From Ornithinimicrobium cavernae (lineage in GTDB: Bacteria > Actinomycetota > Actinomycetes > Actinomycetales > Dermatophilaceae): 64,000 bases of DNA. The stretch covers positions 62,001-126,000 of the forward strand of contig NZ_QDDJ01000002.1 of assembly GCF_003121625.1 (NCBI RefSeq). The letters run 5' to 3'. The notes beneath the pieces are model-generated. The model searched no databases. It was not told the origin of the DNA and saw nothing but the letters and a program-made list of their open reading frames with translations. Positions 42,513 through 50,468 of the stretch are shown piece by piece; within the stretch, counting starts at the first letter, position 1, and the number at the start of each line of letters is the position of its first letter. Made by a program: the position numbers and the translations under genes.

Positions 42513-43079
42513 ATGGCCTCTCCTGCACCGGACCCCCTCGCCGCCCTGCGGAACCTGCGCCAGTCGCGCAGGTTCCTCCCGACGCCGGTCCCGCAGGACG
42601 ACCTGGTGCAGCTGCTGGAGGTGGCCCGCTGGACGGGCAGCGCAAAGAACACCCAGCCCTGGCACCTGGTCGTCGTGACCGACCGGGAGACCAACGCGGC
42701 GCTCGCCGGATACGGCGACTTCACCGCCTTCCTCGAGGGTGTGGCCGCCTCGATCGTCGTGGCCGTCGAGGGGGAGGGCCGTTCGGTGGCCTACGACGAC
42801 GGCCGGCTGCAGGAGCGCGTCATGCTGGCCGCCGACGCTCTGGGCATCGGCAGCGGCACCGCCTGGTTCAGCAGCCCCGAGACGCGCCAGCAGGTCCGCG
42901 AGCTGCTGGGGATCCCGGCACACCTGGAGCCGTGGTCCGCGATCGGCCTGGGCTACACGGACACGTCCCAGGCCCAGGCCTCGCCGCAGCTGTCGGGACG
43001 CAAGCCGATCGAGGAGATCGCCAGCTGGGGTCGGTACGGCACCTCCGCAGCGCCTGACGCCCCTCGTCGGGCAGGCTGA
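42513..43079 (+). CDS. Nitroreductase family protein, 188 aa
   Basis: FMN-dependent oxidoreductase of the nitroreductase fold. The FMN-binding arginines lie in NLRQSRRFLPTPV (about residues 11-23), followed by ARWTGSAKNTQPWHLVVV (about 38-55) and the C-terminal GLGYTDTSQ and SGRKPIEEI. The electron acceptor is unknown. Chosen start is ATG 42513; an upstream in-frame GTG at 42438 would add 25 unconserved residues. Confidence 0.82.
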   Translation: MASPAPDPLAALRNLRQSRRFLPTPVPQDDLVQLLEVARWTGSAKNTQPWHLVVVTDRETNAALAGYGDFTAFLEGVAASIVVAVEGEGRSVAYDDGRLQERVMLAADALGIGSGTAWFSSPETRQQVRELLGIPAHLEPWSAIGLGYTDTSQAQASPQLSGRKPIEEIASWGRYGTSAAPDAPRRAG

Positions 43080-43083
43080 CGAC

Positions 43084-43911
43084 ATGGACACCGGCGACTC
43101 GACGACGGCGCGCCCGACGCGTTACACCCACGGGCACGAGGTGGCCACCCTGGCCTCGCACGGCAGGCGGACGGCGGCGAACTCGGCGGCCTATCTCCTG
43201 CCCGTCCTGGAACGCGGCATGCGGTTGCTCGACGTCGGCTGCGGACCAGGGACCATCACCCTCGATCTGGCCGAGATCCTGGCTCCGGGGCAGGTGGTCG
43301 GTCTCGAGAACGTCGAGGCCCCGCTGGTCGCGGCGCGGTCCGCCGCGCAAGCGCGTGGCGACGCGCGAACCCAGTTCCGGACCGGTGAAGCGCTGGACCT
43401 GCCGTTCGATGACGACTCCTTCGATGTCGTCCACGCCCACCAGGTATTGCAACACCTGTCCGAGCCGGTGCGTGCGCTGCAGGAGATGGCGCGCGTGTGC
43501 CGACCCGGTGGGTGGGTCGCCGTTCGTGATGCCGACTACGCGGCCATGGCCTGGCACCCGGAGCTGCCAGAGCTCGAGGAGTGGCGCACGCTCTATCGCG
43601 CCGTGGCCCGGGCGAACGGCGCCGAGCCCGACGCCGCGCGGCGGCTGCGCGCGTGGGCCCTGGCGGCCGGGTTGGAGGAGGTGAGCCTCACGGTGTCGGC
43701 GTGGAACTACGCCGACACCGAGGCGTGCCGGTGGTGGGGGAACAGCCAGGCAGACCGGTATGCGGGCGCGACCTTTGCCGAGCAGGCGGCGCGACAGGGT
43801 GGCACGGCCGAGGACCTCGAGCGGATCGCCGCAGGGTGGCGCGCCTGGGCCAGTGCCCCGGACGCGTGGTTCATGATCCCCAACGGTGAACTGCTCGCCC
43901 GGATCAGGTGA
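43084..43911 (+). CDS. Class I SAM-dependent methyltransferase, 275 aa
   Basis: UbiE-like methyltransferase. Motif I is LLDVGCGPGT (residues 48-57); then LPFDDDSFDVVHAHQVLQHL and the Pro-Gly strand CRPGGWVAVRD. The N-terminus YTHGHEVATLASH is typical of small-molecule methyltransferases of this clade. Substrate unknown. ATG 43084 lies 4 bp after the nitroreductase stop. GTGA overlap with the acyltransferase gene. Confidence 0.82.
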   Translation: MDTGDSTTARPTRYTHGHEVATLASHGRRTAANSAAYLLPVLERGMRLLDVGCGPGTITLDLAEILAPGQVVGLENVEAPLVAARSAAQARGDARTQFRTGEALDLPFDDDSFDVVHAHQVLQHLSEPVRALQEMARVCRPGGWVAVRDADYAAMAWHPELPELEEWRTLYRAVARANGAEPDAARRLRAWALAAGLEEVSLTVSAWNYADTEACRWWGNSQADRYAGATFAEQAARQGGTAEDLERIAAGWRAWASAPDAWFMIPNGELLARIR

Positions 43912-44990
43912 GTCCTGACCCGGCGGGCCAGGGGAGTGGCGGACCGCTCGCCTGGGTGACCTGGCTGCGCATCGTGGCGATCTATGCGGTCGTGATGATC
44001 CACACGGTGGGATCGACGGCCGCTGGTCCCGGGTCGACGACCACCGTGGACGGTTGGGTCGCCCGGGCCCTGGATTTCTCGCTGATGTGGGCGGTGCCGG
44101 TGTTCGTCATGCTGTCCGGGGCGCTGGCGCTTGACCCCCAGCGATTTCGGGGGACCGGCGCCTATCTGCGCAAGCGCGTCTGGCGGTTGGTGCCGGCCAT
44201 CGTGTTCTGGAACGTCGTATACCTCGCCTATCTCATTGCCACACAGCCGAATTGGGGTGAAAACTGGCGAGACGCGCTCGGTCTCGTACTGGTCGGGGGA
44301 GTCGCGCCACACCTGTACTTCTTCTGGATCGTGCTCGGACTCTCCGTGATCACCCCGGCCCTGATCCCGTGGGTGGCGAAGGCGTCACGCCGGGCCTGCG
44401 TGACAGCAGCTGTCGTCGCCTGGTCAGTGCCGGTCCTCTCGATGTGGCCGCTCCTGCCTAGAGGCGGGCAGCTGGGCGTCGACGAGTCGGCGTGGACGTG
44501 GTGGATTCCCTACCTGGGGGCCTACCTCATGGGCTGGGCCCTGCGCGGGGTCCTGGTGCCCACGGTGTTGATCCTGCCCGCCGTCCTGGCCGTGGTCTGC
44601 CTGATGGCGCTACTCACCTGGGAGTGGAACAACCCGGCGGCGCCTGAGTGGGTCACGAGCTGGCTCGGGGCGCACTACTACAGCCCGGTCGTAGCGGTCC
44701 TGTCCATCCTCATCGTGCTGCTCACGCAGACGCTGATCCGCCCGGACGGAGCACTGAGGGCGCTCACGGCACCTTGTGCGATGCACTGGGCCACACCGCT
44801 GGGTGAGGCCACGATGGGGATCTTCGCCCTGCACTTCCTGGTGCTGATCGTGGGGACGACCCAGGGATTCCTCGGAACGCCCGAGACAACCTGGCCGGTG
44901 CTTCTCCTACGCTTCGGCGTAGTCAGTCTGGTCACTACCGCGGTGGTGCTGCTCATGCGGCGGGTGCCCGTGGTCCGAAGGGTCATGTAA
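43908..44990 (+). CDS. Membrane acyltransferase family 3 protein, 360 aa
   Basis: About ten membrane helices. The N-terminus WLRIVAIYAVVMIHTVG contains the His of the acyltransferase-3 fold, and helix 3 has PVFVMLSGALAL. These enzymes O-acylate sugars of cell-wall polymers or antibiotics; the acceptor here is unknown. GC content drops somewhat in the second half (for example around 44200-44280), hinting at a different history. Coupled to the methyltransferase gene. Confidence 0.82.
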   Translation: MSPDPAGQGSGGPLAWVTWLRIVAIYAVVMIHTVGSTAAGPGSTTTVDGWVARALDFSLMWAVPVFVMLSGALALDPQRFRGTGAYLRKRVWRLVPAIVFWNVVYLAYLIATQPNWGENWRDALGLVLVGGVAPHLYFFWIVLGLSVITPALIPWVAKASRRACVTAAVVAWSVPVLSMWPLLPRGGQLGVDESAWTWWIPYLGAYLMGWALRGVLVPTVLILPAVLAVVCLMALLTWEWNNPAAPEWVTSWLGAHYYSPVVAVLSILIVLLTQTLIRPDGALRALTAPCAMHWATPLGEATMGIFALHFLVLIVGTTQGFLGTPETTWPVLLLRFGVVSLVTTAVVLLMRRVPVVRRVM

Positions 44991-45084
44991 TGGAGCGCCA
45001 GTGTCTTGCCGCCTACCCTTTCCAGGCAACTTGACATAATGTGCCTTATCGGCACTAAACCGACTCAGTCAGGGGCACGTTCCG

Positions 45085-45214
45085 CTACACCTCCAGCACC
45101 CGGACTTCGTAGGCGCGGAAGCGTGCGTCAGCCGTGACGATAATCAGGCGTTCGCTCCTCGCCTGGGCGATGAGCGAGCTCGGTCTTGGCCTGTCCAACG
45201 TTCACCGTGGTCAT
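45085..45214 (-). pseudogene. Decayed Phd-VapC-type toxin-antitoxin module (fusion remnant)
   Basis: From ATG 45214 on the minus strand the frame reads MTTVNVGQAKTELA, the usual N-terminus of a Phd/YefM antitoxin. After about 14 codons the homology jumps to another frame: SSLIAQARSERLIIVTADAR then FRAYEVRVLEV and a stop at 45085, the C-terminal end of a PIN-domain VapC toxin. The middle of both genes is missing, so a deletion has joined them. The rest of the 336-bp gene-free stretch 44991-45326 holds nothing else I can support. Confidence 0.65.
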
Positions 45215-45326
45215 GACCTCAGTGCACCCACCTGGCGAAGCCTGGACAAGCATCAGCCAGGCCGATGAGGTTTGCGGGTAGCGCGGGTCAGTCCTCACAC
45301 ACGAGACCCCAGACCAGGAGCGCGTC

Positions 45327-45911
45327 ATGACCGCTATGTACACCTTCGACATCTTCGCCAGCCTCGACGGATACGGCTCCGCGACCGAGGACTGGGGCGG
45401 CTACTGGGGCAAACAGGGACCGGAGCTGCTCGCCCACCGACTCGACCTGTATGACGACGTGCACATGGTCTTCGGCGCGACCACCTTTCGACAGTTTGTC
45501 TCCATGCTGGCGTCCAGCACTCCGGACTCCGACGTGCGGGACCCCTGGGTGACCAAGATGGTGCGGTCGCCGGCAACCGTGGTGTCCTCGACGCTCGATG
45601 AGCCGCTCGACTGGCCGGACGCCACCGTGGCCCGGGGCGACGCGGTAGCCGTCGTCACACGGCTGAAGGAGGAATCCGACGTGCCGCTGCGATCTCACGG
45701 CAGCCTGTCGCTCAACCGGGCCCTGATGGCTGCCGGCCTGGTTGACCGCCTGCAGGTGACGATCTTCCCCGTCCTGACGGGACAGACCGGCTCGGACTCG
45801 ATCTTCGCAGGTGCCGCAGACTTCGACCTGGAGCTGCTGGACAGCAGAACCCTGGACCATGACATCCAGGAGCTCACCTACCGGCCCGCCCTGCACCAGC
45901 CGACCCCGTGA
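45327..45911 (+). CDS. DHFR/RibD C-terminal-like reductase family protein, 194 aa
   Basis: Reductase-like protein of the RibD C-terminal/dihydrofolate reductase fold. Typical segments are FDIFASLDGYGSATEDWGGYW at the N-terminus (substrate side), MVFGATTFRQF (cofactor side) and DVPLRSHGSLSLNRALMAAGLVD near residues 115-137. Physiological substrate unknown; it is not a housekeeping DHFR by motif. AGGAG lies before ATG 45327. Convergent with phoD. Confidence 0.8.
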   Translation: MTAMYTFDIFASLDGYGSATEDWGGYWGKQGPELLAHRLDLYDDVHMVFGATTFRQFVSMLASSTPDSDVRDPWVTKMVRSPATVVSSTLDEPLDWPDATVARGDAVAVVTRLKEESDVPLRSHGSLSLNRALMAAGLVDRLQVTIFPVLTGQTGSDSIFAGAADFDLELLDSRTLDHDIQELTYRPALHQPTP

Positions 45912-45927
45912 CGGCCAGGCCAGATTG

Positions 45928-45968
45928 CCGACGCACTGTCTAGGACTCAACCAAGACAGTTCCGTCGG
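45928..45968. terminator. Probable bidirectional terminator between convergent genes
   Basis: CCGACG-c-ACTGTCT (45928-45941) and AGACAGT-tc-CGTCGG (45954-45968) can pair to a two-part stem with a 12-nt loop. It occupies the 58-bp gap between the DHFR-like gene (plus) and phoD (minus). There is no clear U-tract on either side. Confidence 0.55.
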
Positions 45969-45969
45969 A

Positions 45970-47571
45970 TCAGCTGACCCGGTGGGCACCCACCTGACCC
46001 GACTCGACCCGGAACCTGCCCGCGGACCACACCGGCGCATCCGCACGCGTGACGTCGTCGCCGACGAAGAACTCGCTGACCCACTCCGTGCGGTTCACGG
46101 TGCACTGCAGGTAGCCACGCTGCGGCGCGCCGTCCGTCACAAAGGTGGCACGCTCGATAGTGGTGCCGGTGGCGTCCGTCCGTGAGCCCGTCTCGATGAG
46201 GTCGGCCCACTTCGGGTCGCCGCCCGAGCTGACCGGTGGGCAGATGAACTCCGTCGCCACGAAGTCACTCGTGTAGTCGTCGTGACGACGCACACCGTTG
46301 ACCATGCCACAGTGCAGGTCACCGGCGAGGCTGATGCGGTTGGGCCGCTGTGCCAGTACTGCCGTCATGGCCTCGCGGTCAGCCGGCGTGGAGCACCACT
46401 CGATGCCGCGCTCTCCGAACACCGCCATGGGCACCCCACTGGCCAGCGCGGTCCACGTCGCCTGGCTCTCCCCCACCCAGCCCAGCACCTGCTCGGCCTG
46501 GTCCTGCCCGAGCAGGCTGCTGCCGTCGATCCGGCGGTGCTGCCGGACGTCCGCAAGCACCAGGTTCAGATGGCGTCCCCACCGCACCTGGCGATGCAGC
46601 TCGAGCGTGCCCTTGCTCTCGTTGTTGACCTGACCGTCCACCATGGTGCCGACGGGCCGGGCCCGCATCGGGATGTTCTCCCAGTAGGCCTGCAGGGCCG
46701 CGTTGAACCTCCGGTAGCGCCCCGGAGCGATCGTGCCGCCGTAGACGTCGTTCCACCACTCGTGGTCGTCCGGCACACCGAAGAACGGGTAGTTGCGGTG
46801 GAAGTCCTGCAGGTCGGGACGAGAGCGGTACCACGCGTAACGCTGACGGTAGGCGGTCACGTTGTTGCACACCTTGTCCAGGGCACGCGCCTCGTCACCC
46901 ACCGACCACGAGCTCGCGAACTCGTACATGTAGTCCCCCACGAACACACCGAACTGCGGCAACGGGCCGGCGTCGATGACACCAGCGGTGCGCTGGCGCT
47001 GGTGGTGCTGACCGATGGGGAAGAACTGCTGGCCCCGACCCATGCTCTGACAGGCCATCAGGACGAAGGTTGCCTCGACGCTGGCCTCGGGGTTCGGCGC
47101 CGTCCGGGTGAACCCCACACTGGTCCACACTCCCCCGCCCTCGCGAGGCACGGAGAACTCGTACTGGTACTCACCGCCGGGTTCCAGACGGCCGCCACCG
47201 TCCGCGGCCTCCACATCGAGGTGCACCGTGTAGCCCTCGTCGGCACGTGCGCCCACGACCCCCGAGTAGCGTCGGTGCTCCACCCGCTCCCCCGGCACCC
47301 GACGAGTAATGTTCCAGGCCACCTCGACCACCTCCGGCGCGCCTCCCATCCCGCTGTCCGCGTGGAAGGGCAGCGGTGCCAGTCGGGTCCAGAGGACGAC
47401 ACTGCGCGGGGTCGGATCGCCGGAGGCCACCCCGACCGTGAAGGGGTCGCTGGCGAAGGCGAAGGACACCGGCTCGCTGGCGGAGGCCCGCAGCGGCAGG
47501 CCGATGGCGGCGGTTGCCGCAGTGGCGCCCACCACCTTGATCAGTCCGCGGCGGGTCAGGTCGGTCGTCAT
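45970..47571 (-). CDS. phoD: PhoD-like alkaline phosphatase/phosphodiesterase, Tat-exported, 533 aa
   Basis: Secreted metallophosphoesterase. The N-terminal Tat signal has the twin arginines at 7-8 (TRRGLIKVVG), a hydrophobic stretch and LRASASE as cleavage region. A PhoD N-terminal domain follows (FTVGVASGDPTPRSVVLWTR), then the catalytic domain with FVGDYMYE, GVPDDHEWWND and SLAGDLHCG, the metal ligands of the family. Probably scavenges phosphate from organic esters or teichoic acid. GGGAGAGG is upstream of ATG 47571. Confidence 0.88.
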   Translation of the reverse strand: MTTDLTRRGLIKVVGATAATAAIGLPLRASASEPVSFAFASDPFTVGVASGDPTPRSVVLWTRLAPLPFHADSGMGGAPEVVEVAWNITRRVPGERVEHRRYSGVVGARADEGYTVHLDVEAADGGGRLEPGGEYQYEFSVPREGGGVWTSVGFTRTAPNPEASVEATFVLMACQSMGRGQQFFPIGQHHQRQRTAGVIDAGPLPQFGVFVGDYMYEFASSWSVGDEARALDKVCNNVTAYRQRYAWYRSRPDLQDFHRNYPFFGVPDDHEWWNDVYGGTIAPGRYRRFNAALQAYWENIPMRARPVGTMVDGQVNNESKGTLELHRQVRWGRHLNLVLADVRQHRRIDGSSLLGQDQAEQVLGWVGESQATWTALASGVPMAVFGERGIEWCSTPADREAMTAVLAQRPNRISLAGDLHCGMVNGVRRHDDYTSDFVATEFICPPVSSGGDPKWADLIETGSRTDATGTTIERATFVTDGAPQRGYLQCTVNRTEWVSEFFVGDDVTRADAPVWSAGRFRVESGQVGAHRVS

Positions 47572-47682
47572 GGGGCGGGCCTCTCCCTCGAAGGTCTGGA
47601 TGCTCGACCAGTGATACCGACCGCAGGAGTCGCCGCCCCGACCACAGGGTGTCCGACCGACAACCGCACGGTGAACGTGGCC

Positions 47683-47833
47683 TCAGGACACGTCGCGCAC
47701 CTGTGCGGCCAGCGTGGCCGGGGCCTGCAGGCAGTAGGAGTCGGTGAGCATCTCCCCCAGGTCCTCCCAGTCGGTGTCGTCGTCGAGCACGATGCCGACC
47801 ACGTTCTGCCCCCAACCGGCCTTGAAGTAGGGC
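47683..47833 (-). pseudogene. MmcQ/YjbR-like gene, C-terminal fragment (47 codons)
   Basis: Encodes PPYFKAGWGQNVVGIV, then DDDTDWEDLGEML and a stop at 47683, the end of a small MmcQ/YjbR DNA-binding-like protein. The remainder is at 51908-52148. The gene is interrupted at Tyr80/Phe81 by the composite element. Only the 8-bp AGTAGGGC (47826-47833) is duplicated. Confidence 0.85.
47826..47833. repeat. Target-site duplication, left copy
   Basis: AGTAGGGC, identical to 51908-51915. Eight-bp direct repeats are characteristic of ISL3-family insertion, and they flank the whole 4074-bp element rather than the intact insertion sequence alone. Confidence 0.85.
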
Positions 47834-48000
47834 GGCTCTTCCCAGATGAGGGTGTAGGTCGGCCGGGCGCGTCGGTCCGCAGATAGACGTCGAGGTCTCC
47901 CGACGATGGAGGTTCCTACGCCATCCATCCGAAAGACCTCGACGTGACCGACGCTACCCCGCCGGCCGGCCTCGGCCGCCCTGACCTGACCGCCTTCGCG
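47834..48000 (+). mobile_element. Truncated left end of an ISL3-family copy
   Basis: Aligns base by base with 50469-50635 with about 6 differences in 167 bp, so it is a related but not identical copy. It includes the start of a transposase frame (GTG 47944, encoding TDATPPAGLGRPDLTAF), then breaks off. The next bases, CTCATCCCAATCG (48002-48014), copy the outer end of the right inverted repeat in reverse orientation, suggesting a junction with another element. Nothing else is recognised in 48015-48227. Confidence 0.75.
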
Positions 48001-48227
48001 TCTCATCCCAATCGACCCTGATCGGGTCTGCTGACCCCCTCGACGAGAACGCAGCGACATCACAGCCACCCAACCCCGACCGGCCGGGAAGCCGGGGCAC
48101 GTCACATGGCCTGTGCTGCGGGCGTGTCGAGTGGGTCGTCCAGGGGCGACGCAGGAGCGTCGACGCGACGTGCTGAGAGGTGGTTCCAACCGGGCGCTAG
48201 GACACCGGCTACAGGCATGGCGATAGG

Positions 48228-49169
48228 TCAGGAACGGCGTCGCTCCCTGCGCAGGAGGGAGCGCAGAGTCTCGGCGTTCGCGTAGCCGACCCGTAGCGCG
48301 ATCTCGGCGGAGGTGAGGTCCGTGGTTGCTGAGAGGTGCCGAGCTCGTTCGATGCGAAGCCGTTGGACGAAGCCGAGCGGAGTGAGGTTGAGCGCCGCAC
48401 GGACTCGTCGTTCGAGGGTGCGCCGGCTGGTGCCGAGCGACTGCGCGACGAAGGCGACGTTGAACGGTTCGTCCAGGCGGGCGCGCACGAAGCGTTCGAA
48501 CTCGACGACGATCGGGTCCTCGTGCCGGAGATGTTCGTAGGCGACGAAGGCCGCCTGCGACGGACGCTCGTCGATGATGAGGAGCTTGGCGACATGTTGG
48601 GCCAGGTCGGGGCTGATCGATCGCACGAGTGAGAGCGCGAGGTCGATGTGGGCGAACGCGGCGCCGGCGGTGACGAGGTTCCCGTCCACGACGACCATGG
48701 TGTCGAGATCGAGGGCGACGGTCGGATAGCGCTTCAGGAACTCCGGCCCCAGGAACCAGCTGGTCGTCGCCCGCCGAAGATGCATCCGTCCGGTCTCGGC
48801 GACGGCGAACACGCCGGTGCACGCCGCGGCGATCCGGGTGGTCGCGTCGTCGAGGCGCCCGAGCGAGGCGATGACCGAACGAGCATCTCGGCTCTGGAGG
48901 GCGTCGTTGGTAGCGGCGGCCGTGAGGGTTCCAAGCGCAGGGACGACGACCACGTCGAACTCTCCGGACTCCGACAGCGGGTGGTCAACCGACAGGGTCA
49001 TCGATGCCGTCGTGGTCACTCGCCGTTTCGGTCCGAGGATGGCGAGTTCGATCGGGTCGATCCGCGGGTCGATATCGCCGCGGGCTCCGTCGGCCACCCG
49101 CACGATGTCGATGACCGACGCGACAGCCGAACCGAAGCAGCCGTCGATCGCGATCAGTCCGATACGCAT
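48228..49169 (-). CDS. GlxA-type AraC family regulator with DJ-1/PfpI-like domain, 313 aa
   Basis: Transcription factor. The N-terminal amidotransferase-like domain (about 1-180) has the nucleophile-elbow-like AAACTGVFAVAETG. The C-terminal AraC-type double HTH (about 220-313) includes TSRRTLERRVRAAL and TSAEIALRVGYANAETL. Codon use is less GC-biased than flanking chromosome, consistent with transfer as transposon cargo. ATG 49169 follows TATTGT after 7 nt on the minus strand, implying a leaderless mRNA. Divergent from the monooxygenase gene, which it probably regulates. Confidence 0.85.
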   Translation of the reverse strand: MRIGLIAIDGCFGSAVASVIDIVRVADGARGDIDPRIDPIELAILGPKRRVTTTASMTLSVDHPLSESGEFDVVVVPALGTLTAAATNDALQSRDARSVIASLGRLDDATTRIAAACTGVFAVAETGRMHLRRATTSWFLGPEFLKRYPTVALDLDTMVVVDGNLVTAGAAFAHIDLALSLVRSISPDLAQHVAKLLIIDERPSQAAFVAYEHLRHEDPIVVEFERFVRARLDEPFNVAFVAQSLGTSRRTLERRVRAALNLTPLGFVQRLRIERARHLSATTDLTSAEIALRVGYANAETLRSLLRRERRRS

Positions 49170-49276
49170 GGCGCGAACAATAGCAATACTGTCGTATACG
49201 CCACTCCCCATCGGCCCTCGCTCGTCATACGCTGAACTCGCCCCACGAAGAACCCCGACTTCAAGGAGAACCCCTC
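49170..49276. promoter_or_regulatory. Divergent promoter of the cargo genes
   Basis: This 107-bp AT-richer gap holds TATTGT (49182-49177, minus) 7 nt before the regulator start and the palindrome CGTATACG (49193-49200), a possible operator core. AAGGAG lies shortly before the monooxygenase ATG at 49277. Confidence 0.4.
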
Positions 49277-49588
49277 ATGTCCACACCCGCATCACTTCCG
49301 TATGCCTTCGTCGCCAAGATCGTCGCGGCCGATGGACAGCACGACGCGCTCGCCGATCTGCTCGCCGGCGCTGTCGCACTCGCCAACGAAGAAGTGGGAA
49401 CGATTGTCTGGTTCGCGGCTAGAACCCACGCCGACACCTTTTGGATCTTCGATGCATTCCCCGACGAGGCCGCTCGCGACGCCCACGCCAACGGCGCCAT
49501 CGTCGCAGCCCTGATGGCCAACCAGCACCTCCTCGGCGCAGCACCCGAGATCCTGGCGGCCGACGTCCTCGCGTCCAAGCTCCCGTAG
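49277..49588 (+). CDS. Antibiotic biosynthesis monooxygenase (ABM) domain protein, 103 aa
   Basis: Small dimeric ferredoxin-like ABM fold, as in YgiN-like quinol monooxygenases. The core contains YAFVAKIVAADGQHDALADLL, EEVGTIVWFAARTHADTFWI and the helix DEAARDAHANGAI. It may modify a quinone or aromatic compound or act as a stress protein. Cargo of the composite element, divergent from the GlxA-type regulator; that pairing suggests substrate-induced expression (inference). Confidence 0.8.
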   Translation: MSTPASLPYAFVAKIVAADGQHDALADLLAGAVALANEEVGTIVWFAARTHADTFWIFDAFPDEAARDAHANGAIVAALMANQHLLGAAPEILAADVLASKLP

Positions 49589-50165
49589 TCCGCCAACGCA
49601 CGAGACGATCGCGCCCCGCCGAGCCGTCGGACCCGACCGCCTCGACACCCGCACCACGTTGACGATCCCCGACGGGCCGATCACGAGGGGGGCCAGGCAA
49701 CACCAGGCGCAAGCCTGGAGCGGCACTGGTTCACCGGTGGTCATCGAGAGAGCCAGCGCGGTTCCATGGCAGCGCAACTGTGTCAACTTGCCCTCCGTCC
49801 CGCTAGGCGCCGTGGGCGGGTCTTGGTTGCGATCCGTTGCCGTGACGGGAGACGCGTTGCGCGTCGCAGCGATGACGGGTCGTTGGCGTTCCGGGCGTTG
49901 CGTTCGTGCGCGTCGCCCGTGCGGCATGGAACATCTCGCTGCGCACACAACGATCGCTGCGCCGACGCACCGTTGACACCTCGCACGTCCAGGTCGCGAC
50001 ACAACGCCACGCCGCGTTGCCGAGCGGAGCGAGGCCTATCGGCACACGGACAGGATGCCGGCCGCGAGCGCTCAGCCGGCGAGGGGTCCGTCGCAGAGGA
50101 GAGCGACGTCGGTGTCGGGCAGAGCCGTGAGGCCAGCGCATCGCGCGACCACCAAAACCGAACCG

Positions 50166-50195
50166 CCCCTGCCCTGCGTTTCCGCAGGTCAGGGG
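50166..50195 (-). terminator. Hairpin terminator following the tRNA fragment
   Basis: CCCCTGCCCTGCG (50166-50178) pairs with CGCAGGTCAGGGG (50183-50195), 12 of 13 positions, around a 4-nt loop. On the minus strand it lies 12 nt beyond the tRNA 3' end and is followed by GGTTTTGG. It is arranged as the native terminator of that tRNA gene. Confidence 0.65.
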
Positions 50196-50207
50196 CTGTT
50201 CGCCAGA

Positions 50208-50242
50208 GCCGCCTGTCGGAATCGAACCGACGACCTAATCAC
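50208..50242 (-). tRNA. 3' fragment of a tRNA gene (probably tRNA-Thr), truncated
   Basis: On the minus strand: a variable loop AGGTC, T stem-loop GTCGG-TTCGATT-CCGAC and 3' acceptor strand AGGCGGC are intact. The sequence upstream of about tRNA position 38 is unrelated, and no matching 5' acceptor GCCGCCT is found nearby. The acceptor and T-arm resemble actinobacterial tRNA-Thr(CGT); the isotype is inferred. Such 3' halves are typical attachment-site copies left by integrative elements. Confidence 0.65.
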
Positions 50243-50468
50243 GTCGGCTTTGCGTCTATCGCTTGATGCGCCCACTGGGCGAACGAGCCGCTGACCTGCG
50301 CAAACGCCGAGAGTGGGGGCGCCGCCATCCGGTGGTGACCGACGACGACCGACCAGTACCGACCGTTTCACCGGAGCTTGCGGCGGCGTCGAAGCCGAGC
50401 AAGCTCCATTCTTTTAGCTCACCGCGCCCTCCTCCTAGCCGGTCCCGTCGTCGTCGAAGACGTTTCAG

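Larger units (their letters stand above)
49589..50468. other. 880-bp stretch without a supportable gene inside the composite element
   Basis: Many short frames exist here but none shows a recognisable domain. The definite contents are a 3' tRNA fragment (50208-50242) and its hairpin (50166-50195), described separately. The segment may be chromosomal flank carried from a previous host. Confidence 0.5.

Noticed and set aside
49766-50294. Short plus-strand frames containing SESNRRPNH- and RNRTDDL-like peptides
   Set aside because: These peptides are the translation of the reversed tRNA T-arm at 50208-50242; such frames are a known source of spurious hypothetical proteins.
50208-50320. Complete tRNA gene
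   Set aside because: No 5' acceptor strand, D-arm or anticodon stem could be found to pair with the 3' half.
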